A DNA stretch of 64,000 nucleotides, taken from assembly GCF_046719735.1 (NCBI RefSeq), contig NZ_JAUTWQ010000006.1, positions 248,001 through 312,000 on the forward strand. The letters run 5' to 3'. This DNA comes from Halobacillus_B rhizosphaerae (GTDB lineage: Bacteria > Bacillota > Bacilli > Bacillales > Halobacillaceae). Numbering within the stretch: position 1 is the stretch's first letter; the number at the start of each line of letters is the position of its first letter. Below, piece by piece: positions 44,568 through 52,916 of this stretch. A model generated the notes under the pieces. The model did not search any database. It was not told the origin of the DNA and was given only the letters and a program-made list of their open reading frames with translations. A program made the translations under genes and the position numbers.

Positions 44568-46313
44568 TTACCTCATAATAGAAGGATAAAGTACTTCTTT
44601 CTTCTTCACGTTCATAAGTCCAAGCGGAGTGATTCTTATAAACGGAAGATGCATGGAAGACAAGAACAGCAAGGTATAAACGGGGTCTGTAAAAGAAAAA
44701 CCAAAGGATTTCAAATGATTCTTCAGCTTCTCTTCCTCATCCATTAGCTCTTCCATAGGCAAGTCCGACATCACACCGCCTAAGGGCAGAGGAAGTTCAA
44801 AGATAATTTCCCCTTTATTCACCAGAACAATTCCACCGCCGAGCTTTTTCATACGGTCAAAAGCCTGTTTAATATCAGTTCGTGATTTGCCTAGCAAAAT
44901 CAAATCTCCTGTATTCGAGTAAGAACTTACCAGTGCTCCTAAAGAGTTCGTGAATCCCTTCAACAAGGTATTGACTTTCCATTCTCCTTCACGATCCATC
45001 AGAGTAAGAAAAGCTTCGTTTAACTCATCAGGAAGCCTTTCTACTGAGGCCTCAATATCAATCGCGTAGGGCTTCATAATGACATCATTAACCATTTCCA
45101 TTCCGATGGGCATGGAAAACTGCAAATCCTCATCCGAAATATCAAAATCCAGCTTTAATGCTGTAATGCCATTTTCTTCCCATTCAATTGTTGTGGGCTG
45201 ATCGAGAATTTCCCCGTCTTTTTTCAGCCATTTCCCTTTAGCGAGCACGGAATGCGGGTCCGGGTTATCGGGACTGGACAACAAGTTTATATGGGCAACG
45301 CGGCCAGGGGCAATACTCCCGACACGATCCTCTACCCCAAAGTGGCGGGCTGACTGATAAGAAGCCATCATATAAGCATCAATGTCGGGAACACCTGCTT
45401 CAAGAGCAAGCTTAATGCAAGGGTTGATCAGTCCTTCACGATAAAAGCCAGGCGTAGAGCCATCTGTGGTGAACATCATATGATCAAATTGGGTATGATT
45501 TAATTCACGTAATCCTTGCAAAATTTCCGGAAGATCCGGACGTATAGATGAATAACGCAGACCGGTTTGATAACCAAGAGACAGCCGCCGGATCACTTCC
45601 TCTGCGTTCATCGATTCGTGTTCGGAGTCTATACCTAACAGCTTCATCTTCACGAGGGTTTTCTCCGAGGCTCCGGGCAAATGTCCTTCTAAAGGTTTTC
45701 GGGAGCGCTTCGTTTCCTGCATCCAGTGCAGCATTTGTTCATCGCCGCCGTATAACACATCTGGCCAAGCCGTGAGTTCTCCGCCTTGAATTACCGCATC
45801 ATGCTCAATCCATGGAAGTACCTGCTCATCGAAGAAACGCTTATCATCTTCTCTAAGCACCGATTGCGCGTCAAAACGCGACCACCAATACATAGAAGCG
45901 GGAACATTCATAAATTCCTCCAGTAAAGAAAACGCTTTCCCTTTTTTTGTTAAAAAAAGCCACATAAGATTGTCGTTGATCAAGGATGTGGTTCCGGTCT
46001 TAGCTGCATATTCAGCTAAGCTGAGGGGATTATATAACTGAAATGGATGGGCGTGGGGCTCAATGTACCCAGGTACCACATAACTATCCTTTCCATCAAT
46101 AACTTCTGTGCCTTCAAGATTATCGGGAAGCTCCTTACCTGTATAAATGATCCGGTCTTCATAAATCCAAATATGACCGGTAAGCCATTGTTTTAAATAA
46201 ACGTTTAAATAAGTCGTTTGTTTAATTAACTTAGTTGGCGCTAACTTACCATCCATGACAGAGGTATGTTCACGCAGTTGACGATTACGCCAACGGAAGC
46301 GTTGTTCATTCAC
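44568..46313 (-). CDS. yerA: Adenine deaminase family protein YerA
   Basis: A 581-aa amidohydrolase of the adenine deaminase family. The metal site includes HAHP (H-x-H) after YIEPHAHPF and an Asp in the FTTDGSTPG region. It matches B. subtilis YerA in length and position after the purine operon. Canonical AdeC has deaminase activity on adenine; YerA may act on a related substrate. Confidence 0.88.
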   Translation of the reverse strand: MNEQRFRWRNRQLREHTSVMDGKLAPTKLIKQTTYLNVYLKQWLTGHIWIYEDRIIYTGKELPDNLEGTEVIDGKDSYVVPGYIEPHAHPFQLYNPLSLAEYAAKTGTTSLINDNLMWLFLTKKGKAFSLLEEFMNVPASMYWWSRFDAQSVLREDDKRFFDEQVLPWIEHDAVIQGGELTAWPDVLYGGDEQMLHWMQETKRSRKPLEGHLPGASEKTLVKMKLLGIDSEHESMNAEEVIRRLSLGYQTGLRYSSIRPDLPEILQGLRELNHTQFDHMMFTTDGSTPGFYREGLINPCIKLALEAGVPDIDAYMMASYQSARHFGVEDRVGSIAPGRVAHINLLSSPDNPDPHSVLAKGKWLKKDGEILDQPTTIEWEENGITALKLDFDISDEDLQFSMPIGMEMVNDVIMKPYAIDIEASVERLPDELNEAFLTLMDREGEWKVNTLLKGFTNSLGALVSSYSNTGDLILLGKSRTDIKQAFDRMKKLGGGIVLVNKGEIIFELPLPLGGVMSDLPMEELMDEEEKLKNHLKSFGFSFTDPVYTLLFLSSMHLPFIRITPLGLMNVKKKEVLYPSIMR

Positions 46314-46375
46314 TGGGGCTGCCTCCCTTTAATTCATTATTTTCTATCGTAACACAGGGAAAGGAGGATATAGAA

Positions 46376-46597
46376 ATGAAACCTAACATTGGAATTGTAA
46401 ATGCTATGCTGAGGATTACCTGCGGACTTAGTATGCTTACTTTCTTAAAGATGCGTGCCGAAAAGAATCAAGGACATTCTTTTCACCCGTTCATGGTAGT
46501 CGCTGCCTCTATGAAGGTTGCGGAGGGCATCGTCCGATACTGTCCGTTAACAGCGGCTTATCAGGAATTGAAGCAGAGTGAAGAAGAACAATTTTAG
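46376..46597 (+). CDS. DUF2892 membrane protein
   Basis: A 73-aa membrane protein with the DUF2892/YgaP-like pattern: MKPNIGIVNAMLRITCG at the start and AASMKVAEGIVRYCPLTA after it. Two hydrophobic helices. AAAGGAGG lies 9-10 bases before the ATG. It is divergent from yerA. Confidence 0.85.
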   Translation: MKPNIGIVNAMLRITCGLSMLTFLKMRAEKNQGHSFHPFMVVAASMKVAEGIVRYCPLTAAYQELKQSEEEQF

Positions 46598-46617
46598 TCT
46601 TCCTGCTAATTGTTTAA

Positions 46618-46737
46618 ATGGTGATCCGGTGCAGACATTTACGAGAAATCAAAGTACCGAATGTCAATGAAAACTGCGTGGCAAAAGTATTCCAGGCATT
46701 ATTAAATCCGAACGATGATGAAATGTTTGCAACATAA
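46618..46737 (+). CDS. Possible 39-aa ORF ending in a terminator
   Basis: From ATG 46618 the frame reads a plausible protein (VPNVNENCVAKVFQALL then NPNDDEMFAT) to TAA 46735-46737. It has no good RBS and the family is not recognised. Its last codons form the left arm of the following terminator, so it would be part of the DUF2892 transcript. Confidence 0.35.
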   Translation: MVIRCRHLREIKVPNVNENCVAKVFQALLNPNDDEMFAT

Positions 46738-46759
46738 TTCCATCTTCGTTCGGATTTTT
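46704..46759 (+). terminator. Terminator after the DUF2892 gene
   Basis: AAATCCGAACGA and TCGTTCGGATTT are perfect 12-bp arms, extended by GATG/CATC, with a large loop and a T run. Confidence 0.85.
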
Positions 46760-46819
46760 ATGTCCTACGTAGTAAAGATTTAGACGTTTCTGTTTTTAGC
46801 TCTCTCTCCACAGATGAAC

Positions 46820-46985
46820 AAAGGAGGAGGTAACCATATTTACCCTCGCAGCGCAGGGCATACACGAAGACTTCTGCGGGAGGAAGGCATAGGTTTGACC
46901 CCGCAGTGCGAAAGCACGAGGAGGCAAACCAGCCGCCCGCGAAAAGCGGAGTGTATGTCCGGAGCGGTCATTCAAGATAAGACTC
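46820..46985. repeat. Dispersed Bacillaceae repeat
   Basis: A GC-rich block with the pattern common in Bacillus and relatives: GAAGACTTCTGCGGGAGGAA, GACCCCGCAGTGCGAAAGCA and GCCCGCGAAAAGCGGAG. It forms extended secondary structure and does not encode a protein. It fills the gap between the DUF2892 gene and the end of purD. A weak hairpin at 46982-47000 may help end the pur transcript. Confidence 0.65.
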
Positions 46986-47060
46986 AGATCTTCCCTGAGT
47001 GTTCTAAATTAGTGTTTCAAATACCAGTCTCTTTCTCTAAGGGGCCAAATCGTCCTCTGC

Positions 47061-48335
47061 TTATGACTGACGAGAGCGGGAAGAAATTGCAGAAAGTCCA
47101 ATATCTCTGCGGTAGAAAAAATCTTTGTTGCTGTCAAATACTTGCAGGTGATCATAAACGTCATCTAAAGCTTGGGAAAGCTCAGCAGCTTTGGCACCGG
47201 AAAGTAATACGCGTCCACCGCTGGAAATATAGGAATCTTCTTTCTTTTCGGTTCCTGCATGGACGGTAAACACTTGTGTCTGCTTTTTCCATACCGGAAG
47301 CGGGCGTCCTTTCTCATATCCCCCTGGATATCCATTCGAAGCCACAACCACTCCCGCACAAAAGCCTTTTTCCCAGGTCAGCTCAGGATTTTTTCCATCT
47401 AATACATCAAGAAAAACTTGCACAAGATCATTAGAAAGAAGCGGCAGGACCACTTGAGTTTCCGGATCTCCAAATCGAGCATTAAACTCAATGACTTTGG
47501 GTCCAAGGTCCGTTTGAATCAAGCCAGCATAAAGGATGCCAGTAAATGGGCGTCCTTCTTTTACCATCGCATCGGCAGTAGGCTGTAATATCGATTCTAC
47601 AGCTGTTTGGTAAGAACCTTCCGGTAAATCCGGTACGGGAGCAAATGCCCCCATCCCTCCTGTATTCGGTCCTTTGTCGCCTTCGAAAGCCCGCTTATGG
47701 TCTTTCGCAGAAACCATTGGATAAACAGCGGAACCATTTACAAAGGCCATCAAGGAGAACTCTTCGCCTTCAAGAAATTCTTCGACCACAATTTCTTTAC
47801 TTGCGCTGCCGAATTGTCCATTAATAAGCATATCTTCAGCAGCTTCCATCGCTTGTTCTGCTGTTTCTGCCACAACAACGCCCTTGCCTGCAGCGAGGCC
47901 GTCAGCTTTCACTACAATCGGAGCACCTTTCTCCTGAATGTATTGTTTAGCTTTCTCCGCATCTGTGAAGGCTGCATAATCAGCCGTGGGGATCTGATAT
48001 TTCTGCATGATCTGTTTCGCAAAGTGCTTACTGCCTTCAATTAACGCAGCCTTTTTGGATGGTCCGAATACCTTTAATCCTGCTGATTGAAACGCGTCTG
48101 ACAATCCATCAAGCAGCGGATTTTCTGGACCAATAATAGTAAGATCAATATCGTTTTCTTTTGCAAAAGCGACCAATTGCTCATGATCTGTTTCTTCAAT
48201 CGGGACGCGCACTGCTTCCTCTTCCATGCCTGCATTGCCAGGTACGGCATAAATTTTTTCCGCCTGACTGCTTTTGGCAAGGGTTTGAATCAGGCTATGC
48301 TCTCTGCCTCCTCGGCCAATGACCATCAGTTTCAT
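47061..48335 (-). CDS. purD: Phosphoribosylamine-glycine ligase PurD
   Basis: A 424-aa ATP-grasp enzyme for the second step of IMP synthesis. Motifs: GRGGREHSL at the N-terminus, GPNTGGMGAF, and FNARFGDPETQ. The C-terminus (ISSRSRQS) reads a little beyond the usual end, next to a dispersed repeat. Last gene of the purine operon, 17 bp after purH. Confidence 0.96.
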   Translation of the reverse strand: MKLMVIGRGGREHSLIQTLAKSSQAEKIYAVPGNAGMEEEAVRVPIEETDHEQLVAFAKENDIDLTIIGPENPLLDGLSDAFQSAGLKVFGPSKKAALIEGSKHFAKQIMQKYQIPTADYAAFTDAEKAKQYIQEKGAPIVVKADGLAAGKGVVVAETAEQAMEAAEDMLINGQFGSASKEIVVEEFLEGEEFSLMAFVNGSAVYPMVSAKDHKRAFEGDKGPNTGGMGAFAPVPDLPEGSYQTAVESILQPTADAMVKEGRPFTGILYAGLIQTDLGPKVIEFNARFGDPETQVVLPLLSNDLVQVFLDVLDGKNPELTWEKGFCAGVVVASNGYPGGYEKGRPLPVWKKQTQVFTVHAGTEKKEDSYISSGGRVLLSGAKAAELSQALDDVYDHLQVFDSNKDFFYRRDIGLSAISSRSRQS

Positions 48336-48352
48336 ATAGATTCCCCTCCTTA

Positions 48353-49891
48353 TTAGTGCTTAAAGTGGCGCATTTTCGTAAATACCATCGCAATGCCATG
48401 TTCATTGCAGGCATCAATGGAATCCTGATCACGCTTAGATCCACCTGGCTGGATAATAGCAGAGATGCCTGCTTGAGCGGCAGTCTCTACGGTGTCTGGC
48501 ATAGGGAAGAAAGCATCGGAGGCAAGAATAGCTCCTTTTGCTTTTTCTCCGGCCTGCTCAAGGGCAATCTTAGCTGCTCCTACACGGTTCATTTGACCGG
48601 CACCCACTCCGAGTGTATGGTCAGATTTCGCTACCACAATTGCATTGGACTTCACATGCTTTACGACTTTCCATCCTAAGGCTAAGTCCTCAAGCTCCTG
48701 TTCCGTAGGTTCACGATCGGTTGCTACCTCAAGCTCTACATCCGAAAGAGATCCTTGGTCCGTATCCTGAACGAGCAGTCCGCCTTGCACACTCGTCAGC
48801 TTATGAGTTTGAGCTTCAGGTTTTTTCATCGTTACTTCAAGCAGTCGTAAGTTTTTCTTTTTCGTGAGAATATCCAGTGCTTCCTGGCTGAAGGATGGAG
48901 CGATAATGATTTCAAGGAAAATCTCTTTTAATTTGACGGCCGTTTCTTCGTCCACTTCACGATTTAATGCTACAATCCCGCCAAAGATCGACATAGGATC
49001 GCCTTCATAAGCTTTTTGATAGGCATCAGCGATCTTTTCGCCTGTTCCTACTCCACAAGGATTCATATGCTTCATGGCTACTGCAGCCGGCTGATCAAAT
49101 TCAAGCACAACTTCAAGCGCAGCATTAGCGTCTTGAATGTTATTATAAGAAAGCTCTTTGCCATTCAGCTGTTTGGCATTCGCGAGCGATGCCCCCTCAT
49201 AATTAGCTTTTTGATAGAAGGATGCTGTCTGATGAGGATTTTCTCCATAACGCAGGGATTGAACCTTTTCATACGTAACTGAATAGGTCTCAGGATACGT
49301 CTCTTCGGTAAGCGTAGAGAAATATTCTGCGATCATTGCATCATAGTTAGCGGTATGACGGAATACTTTCGCCGCCAGCTTCCGTCTCGCTTCATAGGAA
49401 AGCTCGCCAGCTTTCAGACCGGAAATAACGGAATCATAGTCAGATGGATCTACAACAACCGCCACATCCTGAAAACTTTTCGCAGCGGAACGAAGCATAG
49501 TAGGACCGCCGATATCAACGTTTTCAATAGCATCCGCTTCGGTGACATCAGGCTTAGCAATCGTTTCCTTAAAGGGATAAAGGTTGACCGCTACGAGATC
49601 AATCGTATGAATATCAAGCTCTTCAAGCTGCTTCATATGATCTTCATTCTTCCTTTTCGCAAGAAGACCTCCATGGACCGAGGGGTGAAGGGTCTTCACT
49701 CGTCCGTCCATAATTTCCGGGAATTCAGTAATCTCAGATATTGATAAAACAGGAATCCCTGCTTCTTCAATCGTCTTCTTAGTGCCTCCAGTTGAAACAA
49801 GTTCAAACCCCAGTTCAACAAGCTCTTTGGCAAAGCCTGCTAGACCATCTTTATTTGAAACGCTTAACAGTGCGCGCTTTTTTGTACTCAT
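48353..49891 (-). CDS. purH: Bifunctional AICAR transformylase/IMP cyclohydrolase PurH
   Basis: A 512-aa enzyme for the last two steps to IMP. The N-terminal cyclohydrolase has STGGTKKTIEEAG and GRVKTLHPSVHGG; the C-terminal transformylase has RYGENPHQTASFY and MKHMNPCGVG. It overlaps purN by 4 bases. Confidence 0.97.
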   Translation of the reverse strand: MSTKKRALLSVSNKDGLAGFAKELVELGFELVSTGGTKKTIEEAGIPVLSISEITEFPEIMDGRVKTLHPSVHGGLLAKRKNEDHMKQLEELDIHTIDLVAVNLYPFKETIAKPDVTEADAIENVDIGGPTMLRSAAKSFQDVAVVVDPSDYDSVISGLKAGELSYEARRKLAAKVFRHTANYDAMIAEYFSTLTEETYPETYSVTYEKVQSLRYGENPHQTASFYQKANYEGASLANAKQLNGKELSYNNIQDANAALEVVLEFDQPAAVAMKHMNPCGVGTGEKIADAYQKAYEGDPMSIFGGIVALNREVDEETAVKLKEIFLEIIIAPSFSQEALDILTKKKNLRLLEVTMKKPEAQTHKLTSVQGGLLVQDTDQGSLSDVELEVATDREPTEQELEDLALGWKVVKHVKSNAIVVAKSDHTLGVGAGQMNRVGAAKIALEQAGEKAKGAILASDAFFPMPDTVETAAQAGISAIIQPGGSKRDQDSIDACNEHGIAMVFTKMRHFKH

Positions 49892-50466
49892 TTAGCATCC
49901 TCCTTGACCTGTAGTGACTGTATAACTCTCGGGTAAAGCTGATGTTCGATGGCTTGAATTTTCTTCTGCACATCCTCTTTCGTATCGCTGTCTTCGATCC
50001 GCATCGCTTCTTGATCGATAATAGGTCCCGTGTCCATGCCGTCATCTACAAAATGAACCGTGACTCCGGTAATCTTCACTTGCTTGTCAAACGCCTGTCC
50101 AATGGCATCTTTACCTGCAAAAGCTGGAAGGAGAGAGGGATGAATATTTATGATTCTATTCTCGTAAGGCTTAAGCAGCGTCGGCCCAATCAATCTCATA
50201 TAGCCGGCAAGAATGATGTAATCAATTTCTCTTTCCTGACAGTCTTTCAGCAAAGCTTGTTCATAAGCAGCCTTATTTTCATACACTTTCGCATTAAAGA
50301 CCACGGTATCAATATCTGCCCGTTGTGCTTTTTCTACCACAGGTGCCTCGATACGATCGCACACTAGCAGGGAAACTTCGGCATCGAGATCCCCTGCTTC
50401 AATGGCTTGAACGATAGCATCGAAGTTCGAGCCTGTCCCAGAAGCAAAAACCGCAAGTTTCATCAT
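49888..50466 (-). CDS. purN: Phosphoribosylglycinamide formyltransferase PurN
   Basis: An approximately 192-aa enzyme using 10-formyl-THF. Typical MKLAVFASGTGSNF start, IINIHPSLLPAF, and VTVHFVDDGMDTGPII. The start overlaps the purM stop (ATGATG); either adjacent ATG is possible. Confidence 0.95.
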   Translation of the reverse strand: MMKLAVFASGTGSNFDAIVQAIEAGDLDAEVSLLVCDRIEAPVVEKAQRADIDTVVFNAKVYENKAAYEQALLKDCQEREIDYIILAGYMRLIGPTLLKPYENRIINIHPSLLPAFAGKDAIGQAFDKQVKITGVTVHFVDDGMDTGPIIDQEAMRIEDSDTKEDVQKKIQAIEHQLYPRVIQSLQVKEDAK

Positions 50467-51485
50467 GACCACTGAATTCCTTCCTGCTCAGTGACGTAAC
50501 CGATAACCCTTCCGTTCTCTTGAGCTTGTTTAAGGGCTTCAAGAGCAGCAGGGACATCCTTCTCTGAAACGACAAGAGCCATTCCAATTCCCATGTTAAA
50601 GGTACCCATCATATCTTCTTCAGGAATGCGGCCGTGATTCTTTAGAAATTCAAAGATCGCTGGCACTTCCCAGCTATTCTGATTCAGCTGGACGCCCATC
50701 CCTTCAGGCAGAGCTCTGGGAATATTTTCATAAAAACCGCCGCCAGTAATATGAGCCATTCCTTTAATCGTTACCGCTTGCTTCAACTGCTTAAGAGCTT
50801 CTACATAAATTTTCGTTGGTGTTAGAAGTTCTTCGCCCAGCGGTTTCGTTAATTCTGGATAGTGGTGGTGAAGATCCAGCTTATGCTCATCGACTATGCG
50901 GCGCACTAAGGAGAAGCCATTTGAATGAACCCCTGAGGATGCAAGACCAATGACTGCGTCTCCCGCTTTAATCGTTTCACCGGTAATCAGCTTTTCTTTA
51001 TCTGCCATGCCTACGACAAATCCAGCTAAATCGTACTCTTCAAGGTCATACATGCCAGGCATTTCTGCCGTTTCACCGCCGATTAAGGCAGCTCCTGCCT
51101 GTTCACAGCCATCTGCAATCCCTTTGACGATTTGCTCAATTTTTGCCGGTTCGTTTTTTCCACAGGCAATATAATCTAAAAATAGTAACGGGTCGGCTCC
51201 CTGTGCAGCAATGTCATTCACACACATCGCCACCACGTCCTGACCGATAGTGTCATGCTTATCTAATTGAAAAGCCAGCTTCAGCTTCGTTCCTACCCCA
51301 TCTGTTCCGGTGACCAGCACAGGATTCTGATAGGACATAGAGCTAATATCAAAGAGTCCTGCAAAAGCACCAAGGCCACCCATTACTTCCGGGCGCATCG
51401 TTCTTTCCACATGTTTTTTCATTCGATTGACGGCTTCGTATCCTGCTTCTACATTCACGCCAGCCTGTTTGTAGGATTCACTCAT
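50463..51485 (-). CDS. purM: AIR synthetase PurM
   Basis: A 340-aa cyclo-ligase making AIR from FGAM. Motifs GTDGVGTKLKLA, VCVNDIAAQGADPLLFLDY-like (MCVNDIAAQGADPL) and GGGFYENIPR. ATG 51485 is chosen because GAGGGA lies 6 bases before it and the protein begins MSESYKQAGV like B. subtilis. Confidence 0.96.
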   Translation of the reverse strand: MSESYKQAGVNVEAGYEAVNRMKKHVERTMRPEVMGGLGAFAGLFDISSMSYQNPVLVTGTDGVGTKLKLAFQLDKHDTIGQDVVAMCVNDIAAQGADPLLFLDYIACGKNEPAKIEQIVKGIADGCEQAGAALIGGETAEMPGMYDLEEYDLAGFVVGMADKEKLITGETIKAGDAVIGLASSGVHSNGFSLVRRIVDEHKLDLHHHYPELTKPLGEELLTPTKIYVEALKQLKQAVTIKGMAHITGGGFYENIPRALPEGMGVQLNQNSWEVPAIFEFLKNHGRIPEEDMMGTFNMGIGMALVVSEKDVPAALEALKQAQENGRVIGYVTEQEGIQWS

Positions 51486-51503
51486 TGCCATTCCCTCATT
51501 TCT

Positions 51504-52916
51504 CTACGCCTTCTCATAGGGCGGGATCGTATTCGGATAAATCTCAGTAGGATAATTTCCGGTGAAACAAGCCATGCATCCACCGTGGTTTAAATCATCT
51601 TCCCCTTGATAAATCGCATCATTCAAGCCCTCTGGAGTAAGGTAAGCTAAACTGTCCGCTCCAATTTGTTCTTCTATTTCTTTCACAGAATTATTGGCTG
51701 CAATAAGTTCTCCGCTTGTCGAGGTGTCGATTCCATAATAGCAAGGATTCTGAATCGGCGGTGAAGCAATTCGAACATGCACTTCTTTCGCGCCGGCTTC
51801 CTTCAACAGTTGAACAATCCTCCGGCTTGTCGTTCCACGGACTATGGAATCATCGACCATCACCACACGCTTGCCTTCAACAATTCCTCGAACAGCAGAC
51901 AGCTTCATTTTAACCCCTTGCTCGCGAAGTTCTTGGGAAGGCTGAATAAACGTTCGTCCGACATACCTATTTTTAATTAACCCTAATTCGTAAGGGAGGC
52001 CCGCCTGCTCGGCATAGCCGATTGCTGCAGAAATACTGGAGTCAGGAACACCGGTTACTACATCCGCTTCCACTGGAGCCTCTTTGGCTAATGATTTACC
52101 CATTCGTTTTCTAGAAGCGTGTACGTTTTTACCATCCAAATTGCTGTCAGGACGGGAAAAGTAAACGTATTCCATAGAACAAAGAGTCCGTTGAATCGGA
52201 GCAGAATAACGCTTAGATTTCACTCCATCATTATCGATAACGAGTAGTTCACCCGGGCGGATGTCTCGTTCGTAAGTAGCTCCAATGACATCGAAGGCGC
52301 AAGTTTCGGAGGAAACGACCCAGGAATCTCCTAAATAGCCAAGACTCAAGGGGCGCAGTCCTCTTGGATCATTAGCCACAAACATTTGGTCTTCTGTCAT
52401 CATGAGGAATGCGTAAGCCCCTTTAACCATGGTTAAGGCATCCATAATAGCTTCATCAATCGGCAGATGCGGGGCACGTTTAATTAAATGGGCCACGACT
52501 TCTGTGTCAGAAGTTGTCTGCAGAATGCTGCCTTGTCCTTCAAGCTGATTCTTCAGCGCCTGGGCATTGACCAAATTGCCGTTATGAGCAAGGGCTAGAC
52601 CTCCTGTTTGAGAACGGAACATCAGCGGCTGAATGTTTTCATAGCTGCCGTCTCCTGAAGTTGCGTAGCGAACATGACCAATGGACGAATGGCCAGTCAT
52701 CCCATCCAAACGTTCCTGAGAGAATACTTCATTAATAAGTCCGTGACCCTTGGCAAGTTTCATATGCTCCCCGTCTGTCGTTACAATTCCGGCACCTTCC
52801 TGACCACGGTGCTGCAGGGCATGCAGCCCGTAATACGTCAGCTGTGCAGCTTCCGAATGACCCCATACACCAAATATCCCACATTCTTCATTTAAACCTT
52901 TGATTTCACCAAGCAT
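51504..52916 (-). CDS. purF: Amidophosphoribosyltransferase PurF
   Basis: A 470-aa first enzyme of the pathway. An 11-residue propeptide precedes the catalytic Cys (EE/CGIFG), as in the B. subtilis enzyme. The PRPP loop is VVMVDDSIVRGTT. Cysteines for an iron-sulfur cluster are present (for example TLCSMEY and GGCMACFTG). ATG 52916 has AAAGGAG 7 bases upstream. It begins within purL. Confidence 0.96.
   Translation of the reverse strand: MLGEIKGLNEECGIFGVWGHSEAAQLTYYGLHALQHRGQEGAGIVTTDGEHMKLAKGHGLINEVFSQERLDGMTGHSSIGHVRYATSGDGSYENIQPLMFRSQTGGLALAHNGNLVNAQALKNQLEGQGSILQTTSDTEVVAHLIKRAPHLPIDEAIMDALTMVKGAYAFLMMTEDQMFVANDPRGLRPLSLGYLGDSWVVSSETCAFDVIGATYERDIRPGELLVIDNDGVKSKRYSAPIQRTLCSMEYVYFSRPDSNLDGKNVHASRKRMGKSLAKEAPVEADVVTGVPDSSISAAIGYAEQAGLPYELGLIKNRYVGRTFIQPSQELREQGVKMKLSAVRGIVEGKRVVMVDDSIVRGTTSRRIVQLLKEAGAKEVHVRIASPPIQNPCYYGIDTSTSGELIAANNSVKEIEEQIGADSLAYLTPEGLNDAIYQGEDDLNHGGCMACFTGNYPTEIYPNTIPPYEKA

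Noticed and set aside
46945..46965. GGAGTGTATGTCC similar to the attachment-like motif at 11449
   Set aside because: It belongs to a common dispersed repeat with a different context; the shared bases are few.
46814..47269. Plus-strand 151-codon frame
   Set aside because: It is made of the dispersed repeat and the antisense of purD.
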